A DNA stretch of 64,000 nt from Mycocentrospora acerina (lineage: Eukaryota > Ascomycota > Dothideomycetes > Pleosporales), in NCBI GenBank assembly GCA_022701365.1, contig JAKUHH010000389.1, positions 434,001 through 498,000 on the forward strand. Reading direction: 5' to 3'. The position numbers were made by a program, and so were the translations under genes. Under the pieces are notes generated by a model that worked only from the letters and a program-made list of their open reading frames with translations, had not been told where the DNA came from and made no database searches. The first letter of the stretch is position 1, and each line of letters starts with the position of its first letter. Shown piece by piece: positions 23,582 to 34,555 of the stretch.

Positions 23582-23914
23582 TCACACAGGTCTGATCAAC
23601 TCGGCTGCAGTGCAGATTGCTAGATAATAGGGCGTAGTGACTGCATGGTTTAAGCTGGAGTTTTTGAAGTTGTAGTGGGTGGTGGGAGTAGGTGCTGGCG
23701 AAGTGTTGGATGGTCGACGCATCGTTGGTGGATGGACGGAAACGAAGCGGCGTTCGTTGGCTTCGTTTTTATTTGTGACTTGGGGTAAGAGTAATGAGTT
23801 CAGATACTGGAGCATATGGTCTTCTTCCGAAGAAAGATTGCATGTCCCTGTGTTGAGTTGAGAGGTAGGAGTCCGCTGGTGTGGAATGTGCGCGCTTGAA
23901 TTAGTATTTGCCAT
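23582..23914 (-). CDS. Hypothetical 110-residue ORF, doubtful
   Basis: An ATG-started frame encoding 110 residues with no recognised domain; it is S/T/P/N-rich with a short SSEEDHMLQYLNSLLL stretch. Its stop codon overlaps a GTGAGT donor-like sequence at 23580-23585, and a further open frame follows on the same strand to 23337, so it could be the first exon of a spliced gene. I could not find a convincing acceptor. It may equally be chance. Confidence 0.2.
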   Translation of the reverse strand: MANTNSSAHIPHQRTPTSQLNTGTCNLSSEEDHMLQYLNSLLLPQVTNKNEANERRFVSVHPPTMRRPSNTSPAPTPTTHYNFKNSSLNHAVTTPYYLAICTAAELIRPV

Positions 23915-24182
23915 TTCGATGAATAGATGCCTTAGTCCATGAGCTTAGCAGGCTACCGACGAGGATACTTCGCTGTAGGCGTTTCATGGAGCAATAGGCT
24001 TCGAAGCTCATTTCTGAATAACAACCTCCGTTTCTGCTTGCAACCTTTTGACTGCCTCCTAGCTCGAAACTGTTAATCTGGTGTGCAGGCTTCTGTCTTT
24101 ATTTACTTTTTCCGGATATAATTTTATGCGTAGGGCCACACTGGCCTATTGTGAGCTCGAGAGATAAGTCTCATCACTACGG

Positions 24183-24213
24183 GGTTGGAGAGCGGGGATG
24201 CGATCCCCCAACC
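24183..24213. other. GC-rich two-step hairpin
   Basis: Outer stem GGTTG/CAACC (24183-24187 with 24209-24213) and inner stem GGGGAT/ATCCCC (24194-24199 with 24203-24208) closed by a GCG loop. It lies in an intergenic region, about 620 bases before the GH72 gene. It does not fit a tRNA. Function unknown. Confidence 0.5.
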
Positions 24214-24834
24214 GTCAGTTGTTCGACGACACCTCTCGCTCAAAACAATTCTTCCTCTGCTTTTGCATTTTTCTGCATTTATGAACGCATGTCCTATGTA
24301 AAGACACTACGCGGGATAGACTAGGGACTTGTACACTGCTCTTATCACCCCTTGAAAATCAGCCTCGTTGGTTGCGCAAAGATATATTATCGTGTAGTTC
24401 ATTTGGGCGCGACAAATATAGATTGTCAATACCCGGCTTCCTTGTTTCCACAGTCGTCGTCAACAAACACCAAGCCCAAAAGAAGGAAAGCTCCCGTGCA
24501 ACGACAAGCCCAACGGATCGAGCCCCGCAGCGAACGCGCACTCAGCGTCATCCAGTTACGACGACAAACAAAGATATGCACTAGTCCGGTTTAGGCTGGC
24601 CAGCATAGCCACCAACCATGAGGGATATTGTAATAGTACCTGCAGTTCCGCGTGAGACACGCGTCCCTCGTTTGTTGTCAAAAGCGCGGATGCCCCGGCT
24701 CGGCTTGGTTTATCTTGACATTCAAACCCCTTACCCGCCGAAGTGAGGCCAAGCTTCCCAAGCATTGTGTCGAAAAGCTTCGTTTTTCACTCGTTCACTA
24801 CTAATTTGCTTGTCACTCGTTATCTTTTTCAAAT

Positions 24835-26595
24835 ATGAAGGGTATCTGTCGATGGTTGGGTGCAGCTGCCGTGTTGACGAGCGGGGTCACGGCTGCGAGC
24901 TACGACGACATTCCGGACATTGAGGTCTACGGACAACACTTTTTCTACACGAATAACGGATCGCAATTGTATGCACATTGACTCTATGAATCCGTCGGTC
25001 AAGGCGCTAATCCTAGTTTAGCTTTCTCAAGGGCGTTGCATACCAGCAAAACTACTCGCCAAACGGCAGCACCAGCGCGAATGAAAGCTACACGGATCCT
25101 CTCGCGGACGCGACGGGGTGTGCGAGAGACATTCCATACATGAAGCAGATCTTTACAAACATTATTCGTGTGTATGCTATTGATCCGACAAAGAACCACG
25201 ATGCCTGCATGGCACTGTGTAGGTCCAAGCTTACTTGCAACTTCCTAACTGACCTTACTGATAATTATTACAGTGGCTTCTGCCGACATATACGTGATTG
25301 CTGATCTTGGAGAACCGGGGACTTCGATTCAGTCCAACGACCCTCAATGGGACGTCTCGCTCTACAATCGATACACAAGTGTCATCGATGCGCTACAGAA
25401 ATACAAAAACGTACTTGGCTTCTTTGCAGGAAACGAGAATGTCAGCGCAGGGAATCAGACTGCAGCTGCAGCCTTTGTCAAAGCCGCTGTGCGAGACTCC
25501 AAGGGATACATCAAAAGTCAAGGCTACCGCAGTACCCTTGGCGTTGGATATGCAACTGCAGATGTTCCCACTCGTGATGAACTAGCACACTACTTTGCCT
25601 GCGAGCCCGACTCGACGAACTCGACACAGATCGACTTCTGGGGCTACAACGTCTACTCATGGTGCGGCGACAGCAACTACGCCGCGTCATCCTACGGCGA
25701 GCGCGTAAACTTCTTCTCCGATTACCCCGTCCCCGCATTCTTCGCAGAATATGGTTGCAATGTGGGTGTTACTGGTGGTGCGACCAACCGACCCTTTACT
25801 GAAGTCGAAGTCCTGTACGGAAACATGTCGAGCGTTTTCTCTGGCGGCATTGCATATGAGTGGTTCATGGGTGCCAACGAGTACGGTCTTGTGGAACTAA
25901 CCAGTAATGACGCAAGTGTATCCCCCTATCCCGATTTTACATCATTGCGAAACCAACTCGCAACCGTAAAGCCTTCGTCCACAGCTCGCAGCGCTTACAC
26001 TCCGTCCAACTCGGCGCCATCATGTCCCACCGTAGGGACCTCCTGGAAGGCAGAAGCCTCTCCCTTGCCCCCTTCCCCCAATGCCCAGCTCTGCTCTTGC
26101 ATGCTCTCCACCCTGCAATGCAACATCAAATCTACAAATTCTGCTCAATACCAGGGTGCGTTCAACTACATTTGCGCGGCCAACAGCGCCTATTGTGTAG
26201 GCATTGCGCATAACGCTACGACTGGTACTTACGGGGGTTACTCGGGCTGCAACCCCAAGGACCAACTCGCGTTCGTTGCAAACCAGTACTATCTCGGTAA
26301 TGGAAAGAGTTCCAGTGCGTGCAGCTTTAACGGATTGGCCACAGTGCAGTCTGCTAGTACCGCTAGTGGGTGTGCCAGTCTATTGAGCGCAGTTGGAACT
26401 GCAGGAACAGGGACAGCGGCGAGTCCTACAGCAAAGGCGACGAGTGCAGGAACGGCGACTGGTGCAGCGGCAACCTCGAAGAAGGGTGCGGCGGCGAGTG
26501 TGAGCGCACCTGGACTCTTTGAGTACGGTGGTGTGGTATTGGGAATGTACGTTTTGATGGCTGGAGGGAGCTTGGTCGGTATGCTTGCTCTATGA
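24835..26595 (+). CDS. GPI-anchored 1,3-beta-glucanosyltransferase, GH72 with CBM43 (three exons)
   Basis: This Gas/Gel-family enzyme cuts and rejoins beta-1,3-glucan chains at the cell surface. Exons are 24835-24968, 25022-25218 and 25274-26595, giving 550 aa. A signal peptide covers about 1-20 (ending near TAASYDD). The GH72 domain follows; [13 protein letters not shown] and FLKGVAYQQ are rejoined by splicing. The acid/base Glu is about E165 in GNEN and the nucleophile about E269 in FFAEYGC. The cysteine-rich X8/CBM43 module is at about 355-455 ([21 protein letters not shown]). A T/A/G/S-rich linker leads to a hydrophobic C-terminus suited to GPI attachment. GNEN replaces the more common GNEV in the family, next to a retained Glu. 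Gas1-like proteins with CBM43 are the closest type. Confidence 0.95.
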
Positions 26596-27334
26596 GAGTA
26601 AGAACACACGGACCACGTGTGGAGAGTGCGTTGTTGTGGGGTTTACGGATTGTGTTTCTTCTTCTTCTGGTTTCACCAAGGTGTTAAATAGAGCGTAGTG
26701 TACTACATGAGATATCTGATTGTGATTTACTTTTTTCCCTTTGGTGCAATGTGGCAAGTGTGAAGCTTACTTGACTATGTTGGTGAGTATATACACACAT
26801 GTACCCACAACAGCCTAGAACAACACCCTCAGCACAGGCAAGTGACGAGCGTTTGCAGACGCCACACCGTTGCCTCAACGAAAGCGTCGGCCGTTGGCTA
26901 GCTCATAATAAGGAGTCCATTGCCTAACGTTGCCAAGCGGACAGGGGTATTCCGCGGAGTACTTTTGGTGTCGCCTTCATACCTCGCATTCGTATAGAGC
27001 GACTGCAATGCCAAATGAGATTGGCTATTCAAGTGTGTACTGTCGATCAACTGCACATGTGTGGCGATCTCTATGAGCGCTCTAGGCACTTCCTTTGTCG
27101 GGTTTCCAATAGTTCTCAATCTCCACGGAATGTGCTAGCATGACACCATCCGAAGGGCACTCCGTGCTCCCTCTTTCTCTCTCTCACGCAGGGGGTCGGA
27201 GGATGCAACAATCCTAGCCAATTGGACACTTCTAGCACTCGATGCTGCAAAACGGCCACACAGCACGCGGAGGGCCCCAGATTGCACACATACTGAATAA
27301 GAAACATCTGTTCATTGATTTTTCCACAGCACTA
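26596..27334. other. Convergent intergenic region (GH72 / rhodopsin-domain gene)
   Basis: 739 bases with short frames only; nothing recognised. It holds both 3' ends. Confidence 0.5.
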
Positions 27335-28722
27335 TTATGGAAACCTATCAATGTGTACTGCATGTGTCGCCTGTTTGACTTCCACCTTGGCGCCCCGAAC
27401 ATCTCCTCTCCCTCCAGACTCTGAATCAAACTCGTTGAAAGAATTCTTCGTCTTGGTCAATCCTTCCTGACTGTTCTGGCTCCGCAGTGACTTTGGGCGA
27501 TCCATCTCATAGTTGTTATCGCTAACGTCGTCAAGTCGTTGGTGCGTTACACGAACTTCCTTTGTGACGAAGATTTGGGTTATGGAGGCGACGACCGTGG
27601 GCCAGAAAATCGGCATCGAGGCGCACATGATGGCGAAGTCTACCTCGAGGCAGGAGTAGATGAGGACTTCAGGGTACCACCAGGTAAAGTCCATACCGAC
27701 GTTGTTCTTGTTATGTTTGAACATGCTCCAGAGGCGAAGGGTGGCCATGAGGACGACACTAGGTGTAGTTAGTAAAAACAAAGTGCACGGGTGAGTTGTT
27801 AGGTTTCCTACATAGAACCCATGGCGAACAAGGCGGTCATTGCTATGATTTGCTTCCTCCGGAGGTCTTTACGGAAATACTCGGCGAGTGGGATGGCGAA
27901 GATTGCTGTGTCAAAAACCATGTTTGTGCTGGCGAAGACTAGGATGACATTCTTTGTATCTTCGATGTTGGCGTAGCCGAAACCATAGCATTTGGGAGCT
28001 GGTAATTGCCGTCTGTTCCAAAAACCGGAAACCTAATGGGGTTGTCAGTGTTTGGAAGCCACAGACATGGACGTTAGCAGGCTTACTGGGAAACAAGGAA
28101 ACCATGCAATGAACGAGTATGCCAGCCCCCACAATGAGACCACAATAAATAGTACGAGGCAGATGGTGCGCAATATCCCGCTGCGGAACATCCTCAGGTA
28201 CTGGAAGAGCAAAGACATTTTGATGAAAGCGGTTGTTGTATGGTATGCAGCGTTTGTGAGCCACAACCAGAACATCAGTTTCTCGATGCTGGCAAGAATT
28301 TTGACAAGATGTTGACCCATGCCGTCGTCAATACCTGTACATATGTTAGCGCTCTGGGTGGGTGAAGTGTTTGGTATGCCTTGAATTACCTGACAAGAAA
28401 GCGGCTAGGGCCAACGTGTTAAACACCGCCGCCAAAACCACAAAGACATCGTCCCATCCTGGCTCGCGTATAATTTTTACTCGTGTATACAGACGGAAAC
28501 TGACTACCAGCCAACTCAATATCTGTTGTTGTAAGTAAAAGAATACTCTATGAGATGGCACACAGTGTCCGAGCTTACATGGAATGGTATAGTGACTCCG
28601 TACATGACCGAAGGATGATTCGAAAGCGGTATCCGTTCGTTTGGATCTGGCACTTGTTTCATCAACTCTACCAGCGACAGAGTGAGCTGATCATCTCTTT
28701 TCATGGCCATCGCCATCGCCAT
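27335..28722 (-). CDS. Seven-helix integral membrane protein, fungal rhodopsin-domain (SAT4-like) family (five exons)
   Basis: Exons are 28722-28579, 28522-28390, 28334-28087, 28032-27812 and 27758-27335, giving 389 aa; introns are 53-56 bases and all keep frame. The start lies in a repeat (MAMAMAMK), so the true ATG could be any of four. Hydrophobic segments include VMYGVTIPFHILSWLVVSF, VFVVLAAVFNTLALAAFL, a long TM pair around LMFWLWLTNAAYHTTTAFI and GILRTICLVLFIVVSLWGL, then NVILVFASTNMVFDTAIFAI and IIAMTALFAMGSI. The motifs GWDDVFVV, YHTTTAFIKMSLLFQYLR and FDTAIFAIP are typical of this large fungal family, which includes CFEM-GPCR relatives. The tail (about 310-389) is polar and cytosolic. 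No ligand or role is known for most members. Confidence 0.88.
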
Positions 28723-31454
28723 GACGGCAGAACCGGTCCGTCAGTTTTGTAGCAGTGAATCCGAATCACAGGATGATGACGAAATCAATGGCAACTACAC
28801 GAAGTACGCGAAGTACACAAATAGTCGAGTTCCGAAGTCGAGTGCCAGTTTCCCCAAGAGGTGTGCGTCTAGCAGCAGCTCCTCGGAAAGCCGTTGAATT
28901 CCTCTCACATCAACGTCCTGAAAGTAAGCAGGGTATTGGAGCCCTTAAGCAAGGCATTGCATGATGCTTGTTCAGAAAATTGGGGGTGCATGACTCGGCG
29001 CAGGGACCGCAGAGTCGGGGGTATCGATGGATGATTGAACGACTGGGCGGCGTGTGCGTGGCGCTCTAGTGCTCAAAAAGAAACAAACTTCCGTGTTAAT
29101 GGTCCTATTGCTCTCCAAGGATGCTTGAATTTTTTCATCGGGCTTAGTGGCAAGCCCAACTCGGTGGACCTGCCCGGTCATTGCACACCTTGCCAAGCTA
29201 AGTGCGGCATACGAAAGTTTGATCGTAGTAAAGCGACTGTTAAGAGATTGTAGCCAGGGTGTCATGATATGAAGAAGAAGCTTGCAAACTTCCCGATCGG
29301 TTGATCCCGCTCGCGAGCGCATGGCGCTCTCAGCGTGTACTCCTGAAAATCACACCTTTTGGTGTGCCGAGCCGTTGCCGCGGTCTTGCACATGGTTATC
29401 TTCTACCTTGTCTTGCAAGGCAACCAATCTTCGTCATGAAGCCGCAGATGACATGCATACATGCATGTAGGAATGAGCATCGCGTATGCACATGTAAGGA
29501 ACAAAGAAGTTGCTCCACGCGCATGAAAGAGGGTGAGAAGGCATTTATGGAGACTTCCTTTTTAAAGAGCTGACGTATACCCCGCAAGCCGTTGTTTTTG
29601 TGCGGTGAATTTGCTTTTGCACAACGTCTCACCGAGACGTCCGTTGATCAATGATTGGTGTCGCTCCTAATAACGAACGAGCAATGCTGTCGAAAAATGG
29701 CGTTACTGTGGCAGAAGCAAGCATGAACTAACTTTACCACGTGCGTTACGCGTGGTACTATGGAGCTCTGGAGATGTCCCCTCCCGTGTCTGATTGGATA
29801 TCTGTTTTTGTTTTCCGAGTCAACCATAGCTCTCTCATTACCGTTACGAAGCATCGTCGTTTCGCAGCATGTGCAAGCAAGTTTTGTCGCTGGCGAACGC
29901 CGCTGCCAGCTGAGAAGACGGATTACTCTTCCACGCAACGGCGGACCTCTTGGCGAGCCCACAGATTCACATGTGTAGCCTCGCTACGCAACCTTGCAAC
30001 TTCACACACAATCCCAGTACTCGCTCACCCATGAACCGCGGCGAACAACGGCATTAGGCCACAATTTCGGAAGCAGGTCGCGATGCAATGTGATGCGCTA
30101 CTAGCATCTCCTCACTGGCTCATACACAAGGATTCTCCGATATCTCCACTTTTGACCCAAGGTGTCGTTTTTCCCAGTGTTGCTTTTTAGCAAATGCAGC
30201 CATGTCAGATAACGGGAAAAATATCCACTCTGCTACCTAGCACATGTGCAAACCACGCAATTAAATCCACACATCAGCTCAAGCAACCGAAACCAAAACA
30301 AAAAAAGTAGCAGTTCCTGAACACCTCAGTCAGCCGCAAAATAGAACCATGTCACACACGGGAGAATCCACCCTCCCAACATGTCACTCAGCTACCTCAA
30401 ACGAGAAGAAACAGCGATACCATGTCTTATTCCTTCATCCTTCTAGATCATCCCGCAGCAGACAAACCCACAGATCGAGACTCATTTTCCCAGCAATGCG
30501 CCCTCCACTAACAAACTAATGTGAAGAACTACCACCGAAGCATCGTTCGTTGGTGATCCCTCGCCCGCCCTGAGTTCTGGACCTCGCTGCAAGTGGGAGA
30601 AGTAGTGACGTGATGTCAAGGGTCTGCTACACGCTTGCAGGGATGCCATCTCCACGCCCCACCGACCGACCTAGCGCTCAGGGCGCTGTTTGAAGATTTG
30701 ATGCTTTTTTGATTTGTGTTCGCGATAGGAATTGGAAGGTGTAGTCATGGGGTCAGACTACTTACACTGGCGGGATTGATTGACACATGGCACGCGTCGC
30801 GTCGCATCGCATCGCTTCGCGCCGCGCTTATGGTAATATAGATTTGTGTATTATAGGCATCTATGCCATACTGCGATTAACGTGCGTTGCGGCAGGTAGG
30901 TAAGGTAGGGTCGGTGGCTTTGGCAGTTACGTTGTACTTTGATTGAATTCACCAAATCAAGCAACTTAACCCCCCCTAAGATCAGTCTGGCCCTTTTGGG
31001 GGCATAGCACAGCGAAGCCGGTGTTTTTGCTAATGAGGGCGATTGGAAAATTGAAATAAAAAAATATAGCCAGTGGGAATCGGGGCGCGAGTAATGCTGG
31101 AGAGTGATCTACGATTGGCGTACTCTGCTTGAAACCCCGCCGCTGCCTTCCAACATGTTTGAGTAAAAATAGTATAATGAGAGATCGCCATTACATCCAT
31201 CATTGCCTGGTTTGTACGAAGAAATTCCCCGGCTTCGGCCCTTCATGGCGAACGCATCATGTATTAGGCTTTATTAATTCGGGCAGATTTATATACAAGA
31301 AATTCTCACAGTATTGACGAGCGGGCTAGCTCGCTCACTGCATTGAATTCGATGAATTGTTGTGCATCAGTCAGGGCTGACACAGAATATGCTCATTGTG
31401 GGTATTGTAATCTACATATGTGTACACATTTACTTTGCAGTGTGTTTCGACGTG
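28723..31454. other. 2.7-kb intergenic region without supported genes
   Basis: Only short, overlapping, unrecognised frames occur. A CG-rich low-complexity stretch (repeated GTCGC/ATCGC) lies at about 30789-30828. An AT-rich patch lies at 31060-31080. No tRNA fits. Confidence 0.5.
30789..30828. repeat. Short CG-rich pentamer-like repeat (TCGCG/TCGCA)
   Basis: Tandem imperfect units of GTCGC/ATCGC/TTCGC over about 40 bases, standing out from flanking sequence. Confidence 0.6.
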
Positions 31455-32762
31455 CTAATGTCCCAAGCCTACAGTATGTAGTCTGCGAAGCTGTCTTGCA
31501 GAATCAGCATCTGAAGCAGGCGGGAAAAAATCGCCAGGCGATGACCGTGGCTTATGGAACTGCTTGGTGGGAATGGAAGGAGCAACTGCAGCACTCGGAC
31601 GACGTGCTGGCGGTGCGTCAACAGATTGTGTCTCGTGTACCTCTTCCTCCTCGTCAATCTTTTTCAGAGCCTCCTCAGCCTGCTTCCCTTCCCTACTTTG
31701 AGTTCTCAAAACACCGCCCCAGAGCGTCTCTAGATCCGTCTCTACTCTCTTCTCCTCAGTGAACATCTGCACCACAACGTTGACTCCAGGCTTGACATCT
31801 CTGAAACCCACAAACTCCTCAACATTGTCCCCAGGCATGTGCATGTCGAGCTCGTGCGCCTCGATTTTACTCAAGGTACAGCAGATCCAGCCTGTGCGGA
31901 TGCCGTCATCGAGGCTGCCTTCTTGCGCCGCACCACCGACGTTGGCGAGCATGCGCATGCGCTTCGCTTTCCGTCTCAGCTTAATTTTCAGCTCGTTGCG
32001 TCCCAAGAGCCCAGCGGCGTTGGCCTTGAGGTTGTGCTCGCGACGAAGATAGCGACAAAACCTGTCAGCTGCAACGTGGAGGTGCTTCTCTGAGCGCGCG
32101 GTGGCGATGATCATTATCAGCTTGGGGCCGAGCGCGGGCGGGGGGTCGAGGTGTCGCAGGTCGAGAAGTTGGAGGTCATCAAGACCGGCAGTTATGGAGA
32201 TGTAGTCGAGGAGGGTGGAGAGTAGTGGCGGTGGGTTTAGAGGGAGGTCGGGGATCTCGGCGGGCTTTTGGAGCTGGCCTTGGACGACGCCTTGCTGTCT
32301 GAGGTACCAGGGGATTGCTGCGAGCTCAGCGGCGCGTATCTCTTCTGGTGACTGCGTGGGTTCTGTGTCGGCTTCGGCTGTGGTGTCTGTTGGAGCCGTG
32401 TCCATTGAAGGCTCGAGTGTGGCGTCTGTAGAGGCTTCGACTGTGGTAGGTGGGGGCTGCTCATTGTCGACGGCGGTAGAGCGTGCACCCTCGTCTAGGA
32501 AGGTGAATCCAGGATCTACTGCCAAAGCATCGTTTCTGTCCGTCCTCGGGGACAGACTGGTGCTGAAGGCGCACCGTGATGCTCGTCTTGGTGCGGCGAC
32601 TGGGACTCTCGGAGCGGCACGCAGGACGAGAGCATTGGGCGTGGCAGCAGATACAGAGGGGCGAGTGGCAGCGCGCCTGCATGCACTGCACACGAACCGC
32701 GACGGGGCTGCCCGCGAAAGATACATGTTGGCTCGCGTGGACGCGTGGTGGGATGCCCGCAC
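31455..32762 (-). CDS. ATP25: Mitochondrial ATP25-like protein (RsfS domain), short form
   Basis: Single exon, 435 aa. In yeast, Atp25 is cleaved in mitochondria: its N-terminal half is an RsfS/ribosome-silencing-factor domain and its C-terminal half stabilises the ATP9 mRNA. Here residues 1-70 are R/A/S-rich, fitting a mitochondrial targeting sequence. An acidic T/E/P linker runs to about 145. The RsfS-type domain follows (IPWYLRQQ at 150, GLDDLQLLDLRHLDPPPALG at 193-212, TARSEKHLHVAADRFCRYLR at 221-240, then GLLGRNELKIKLRRKAKR). After WICCTLSKIEAHELD the protein runs only about 120 more residues, mostly polar. No C-terminal half homologous to the M domain is visible, and I found no convincing downstream exon. 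The start could also be the second Met (MYLSRAAP) at 32726. Confidence 0.85.
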   Translation of the reverse strand: MRASHHASTRANMYLSRAAPSRFVCSACRRAATRPSVSAATPNALVLRAAPRVPVAAPRRASRCAFSTSLSPRTDRNDALAVDPGFTFLDEGARSTAVDNEQPPPTTVEASTDATLEPSMDTAPTDTTAEADTEPTQSPEEIRAAELAAIPWYLRQQGVVQGQLQKPAEIPDLPLNPPPLLSTLLDYISITAGLDDLQLLDLRHLDPPPALGPKLIMIIATARSEKHLHVAADRFCRYLRREHNLKANAAGLLGRNELKIKLRRKAKRMRMLANVGGAAQEGSLDDGIRTGWICCTLSKIEAHELDMHMPGDNVEEFVGFRDVKPGVNVVVQMFTEEKRVETDLETLWGGVLRTQSREGKQAEEALKKIDEEEEVHETQSVDAPPARRPSAAVAPSIPTKQFHKPRSSPGDFFPPASDADSARQLRRLHTVGLGH

Positions 32763-33013
32763 TCACGGCAGGCCTCCGTCGACTTTCTTCGTGCATGTCA
32801 CGTGGCGATAACGCGGCCAGGGCTTATCTGCCAGAGGCGGTCGGGAAATTTTGGTGGGGAATTTCCAATCAGATTTGCCCCTCATCGACTCATCTATTCT
32901 CTGTGGGCAGTGTGATCGCTTCCCTCCTCCCACACCCATACCTCGAGGGAACAGTGTACTGCTCCTTCCTCGTCCTCGTCCACCCACACGCTCAACAGAC
33001 TATCGTCACTGCC
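32763..33013. promoter_or_regulatory. Bidirectional promoter between ATP25 and NMD3
   Basis: 251 bases separate the divergent start codons. The NMD3 frame is open upstream across this promoter, but the codons there do not resemble Nmd3, so the ATG at 33014 is the real start. Confidence 0.65.
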
Positions 33014-34555
33014 ATGGACGTCGACGCCCCGCTCTCCTTTGCGCCCGCGCCCAAGAATGCCGCAACCATTCTCTGCGCTGACTGTGGCGCCCCCGTCGAT
33101 GGCACAATCTCGGGCGCCTTCTGCTACGACTGTATCAAGCTGAAGACAGATGTCACCCAGAATGTCCCCCGCGAGGCCATCCTGCTCATGTGCCGCGACT
33201 GCGACCGCTGGCTGTCGCCGCCCACATCCTGGGTTGTCGCGCCCCCCGAGTCGCGCGAACTGCTGGCCCTGTGCCTGAAGAAACTGCGCGGCCTGAACAA
33301 GCTGCGAATTATCGATGCGAGCTTCATTTGGACAGAGCCCCACAGCAGAAGGATCAAGGTCAAAATCACTGTGCAGTCCGAGGTCAGCGAGGGCACCATC
33401 ATGCAGCAGAGCTTCGAGGTTGAGTACACACAAAACTACCAGCAGTGCCCCGACTGCGCAAAGAGTTACACCCACAACACATGGAGAGCCTGTGTCCAGG
33501 TGCGCCAGAAGGTCCCCCACAAGAGGACTTTCTTGTACCTGGAGCAGCTGATCCTCAAGCACGGTGCGCACAAGGACACTATCAACATCAAAGAGTCCCA
33601 CGACGGTGTCGACTTCTTCTTTGCCCAGCGGAACCACGCGCAAGCCTTCAACGACTTCCTCAAGGCTGTCGTGCCCGTCAACATCAAGGACTCGCAGGAA
33701 CTCATCTCCCACGACATCCACACGTCGACCAAGAACTACAAGTTCTCCTACTCGGCTGAAATCGTGCCCATCTGCAAGGACGATCTCGTTGTCCTTCCTG
33801 TTGCCCTGGCCAAGAAGATTGGCAACATTTCCCCCCTCACCCTTTGCTCCCGCATCGGCACCTCCATCCAACTCCTTGACCCAACTACACTCCAAACTGC
33901 CGATGTTGACACAAAGATCTACTGGCGCACTCCCTTCCGCCCGCTCGCCGATGTGCAGGAGCTCTTCGAGTTCATTGTTCTCGACATTGAGCCTCTCGGC
34001 AAGCAAATCGGTCGCCACTTCCTTGCAGAAGCAACCATCGCCCGTGCCTCCGACATGGGCAACAATGACACAACATACTACTGCCGCACACACTTGGGTG
34101 GTGTTCTCCACGTTGGTGATTCAGCCATGGGCTACCTTCTGAGCAACGCAAACTTCAACAGCGACCTCTTCGACGTGCTTGAATCGAATAACAAGTACGC
34201 GTCCAAGATACCCGATGTCATCCTCGTCAAGAAGTTCTACCAGCGTGGCAAGAAGAACAAGAACAAGCGCAACTGGCGTCTCAAGCGTATGGGTCAGGAA
34301 CAGAGTGAGATGCTGCCCCGCAAACAGGATCAGGAGCGTATGGAGAAGGACTTCGAGATGTTCTTGCAGGATGTTGAAGAAGACCCAGAGTTGAGGCAAA
34401 CCATGGCCTTGTACAAGGCACAACAGCAGGCCATCAAGGATGCAGAGGCCATGGATACCGATGGGGAGACAGACAATGGCGAGGAGGACGGCGGCCTAGA
34501 GATTCCTATGGATCAATTGCTGGATGACTTTGAGGATATGACTATGGAAGGTTGA
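33014..34555 (+). CDS. NMD3: 60S ribosomal export adapter NMD3
   Basis: Nmd3 binds the pre-60S subunit and recruits Crm1 for nuclear export. Single exon, 513 aa, close to the family length. The N-terminus carries the CxxC zinc-binding pairs C21-C24, C37-C40 and C60-C63, with another (CPDC) further on. The conserved core contains IKESHDGVDFFFAQRNHAQAF and a lysine-rich KRGKKNKNKRNWRLKR-type stretch near residue 415. The acidic C-terminus (DTDGETDNGEEDGGLE) fits the region that carries nuclear export signals. The start at 33014 (MDVDAPLSF) was chosen because the open frame upstream lies in the promoter. It is one of three ribosome-biogenesis genes in this window, with RIO2 and URB1. Confidence 0.96.
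   Translation: MDVDAPLSFAPAPKNAATILCADCGAPVDGTISGAFCYDCIKLKTDVTQNVPREAILLMCRDCDRWLSPPTSWVVAPPESRELLALCLKKLRGLNKLRIIDASFIWTEPHSRRIKVKITVQSEVSEGTIMQQSFEVEYTQNYQQCPDCAKSYTHNTWRACVQVRQKVPHKRTFLYLEQLILKHGAHKDTINIKESHDGVDFFFAQRNHAQAFNDFLKAVVPVNIKDSQELISHDIHTSTKNYKFSYSAEIVPICKDDLVVLPVALAKKIGNISPLTLCSRIGTSIQLLDPTTLQTADVDTKIYWRTPFRPLADVQELFEFIVLDIEPLGKQIGRHFLAEATIARASDMGNNDTTYYCRTHLGGVLHVGDSAMGYLLSNANFNSDLFDVLESNNKYASKIPDVILVKKFYQRGKKNKNKRNWRLKRMGQEQSEMLPRKQDQERMEKDFEMFLQDVEEDPELRQTMALYKAQQQAIKDAEAMDTDGETDNGEEDGGLEIPMDQLLDDFEDMTMEG

Larger units (their letters stand above)
23191..24834. other. Intergenic region between TTC array and GH72 gene
   Basis: No gene is well supported. A hypothetical minus-strand frame is listed separately at 23582-23914. 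A GC-rich hairpin lies at 24183-24213. The 60 bases before 24835 are T-rich, as expected for the GH72 promoter and leader. Confidence 0.5.

Noticed and set aside
24160..24215. tRNA-like pair of hairpins
   Set aside because: No 7-bp acceptor stem, no 5-bp/7-nt T arm and no B-box match.
32576..33013. N-terminal extension of NMD3 by 146 codons
   Set aside because: It overlaps the ATP25 coding region and shared promoter; Nmd3 similarity begins at 33014.
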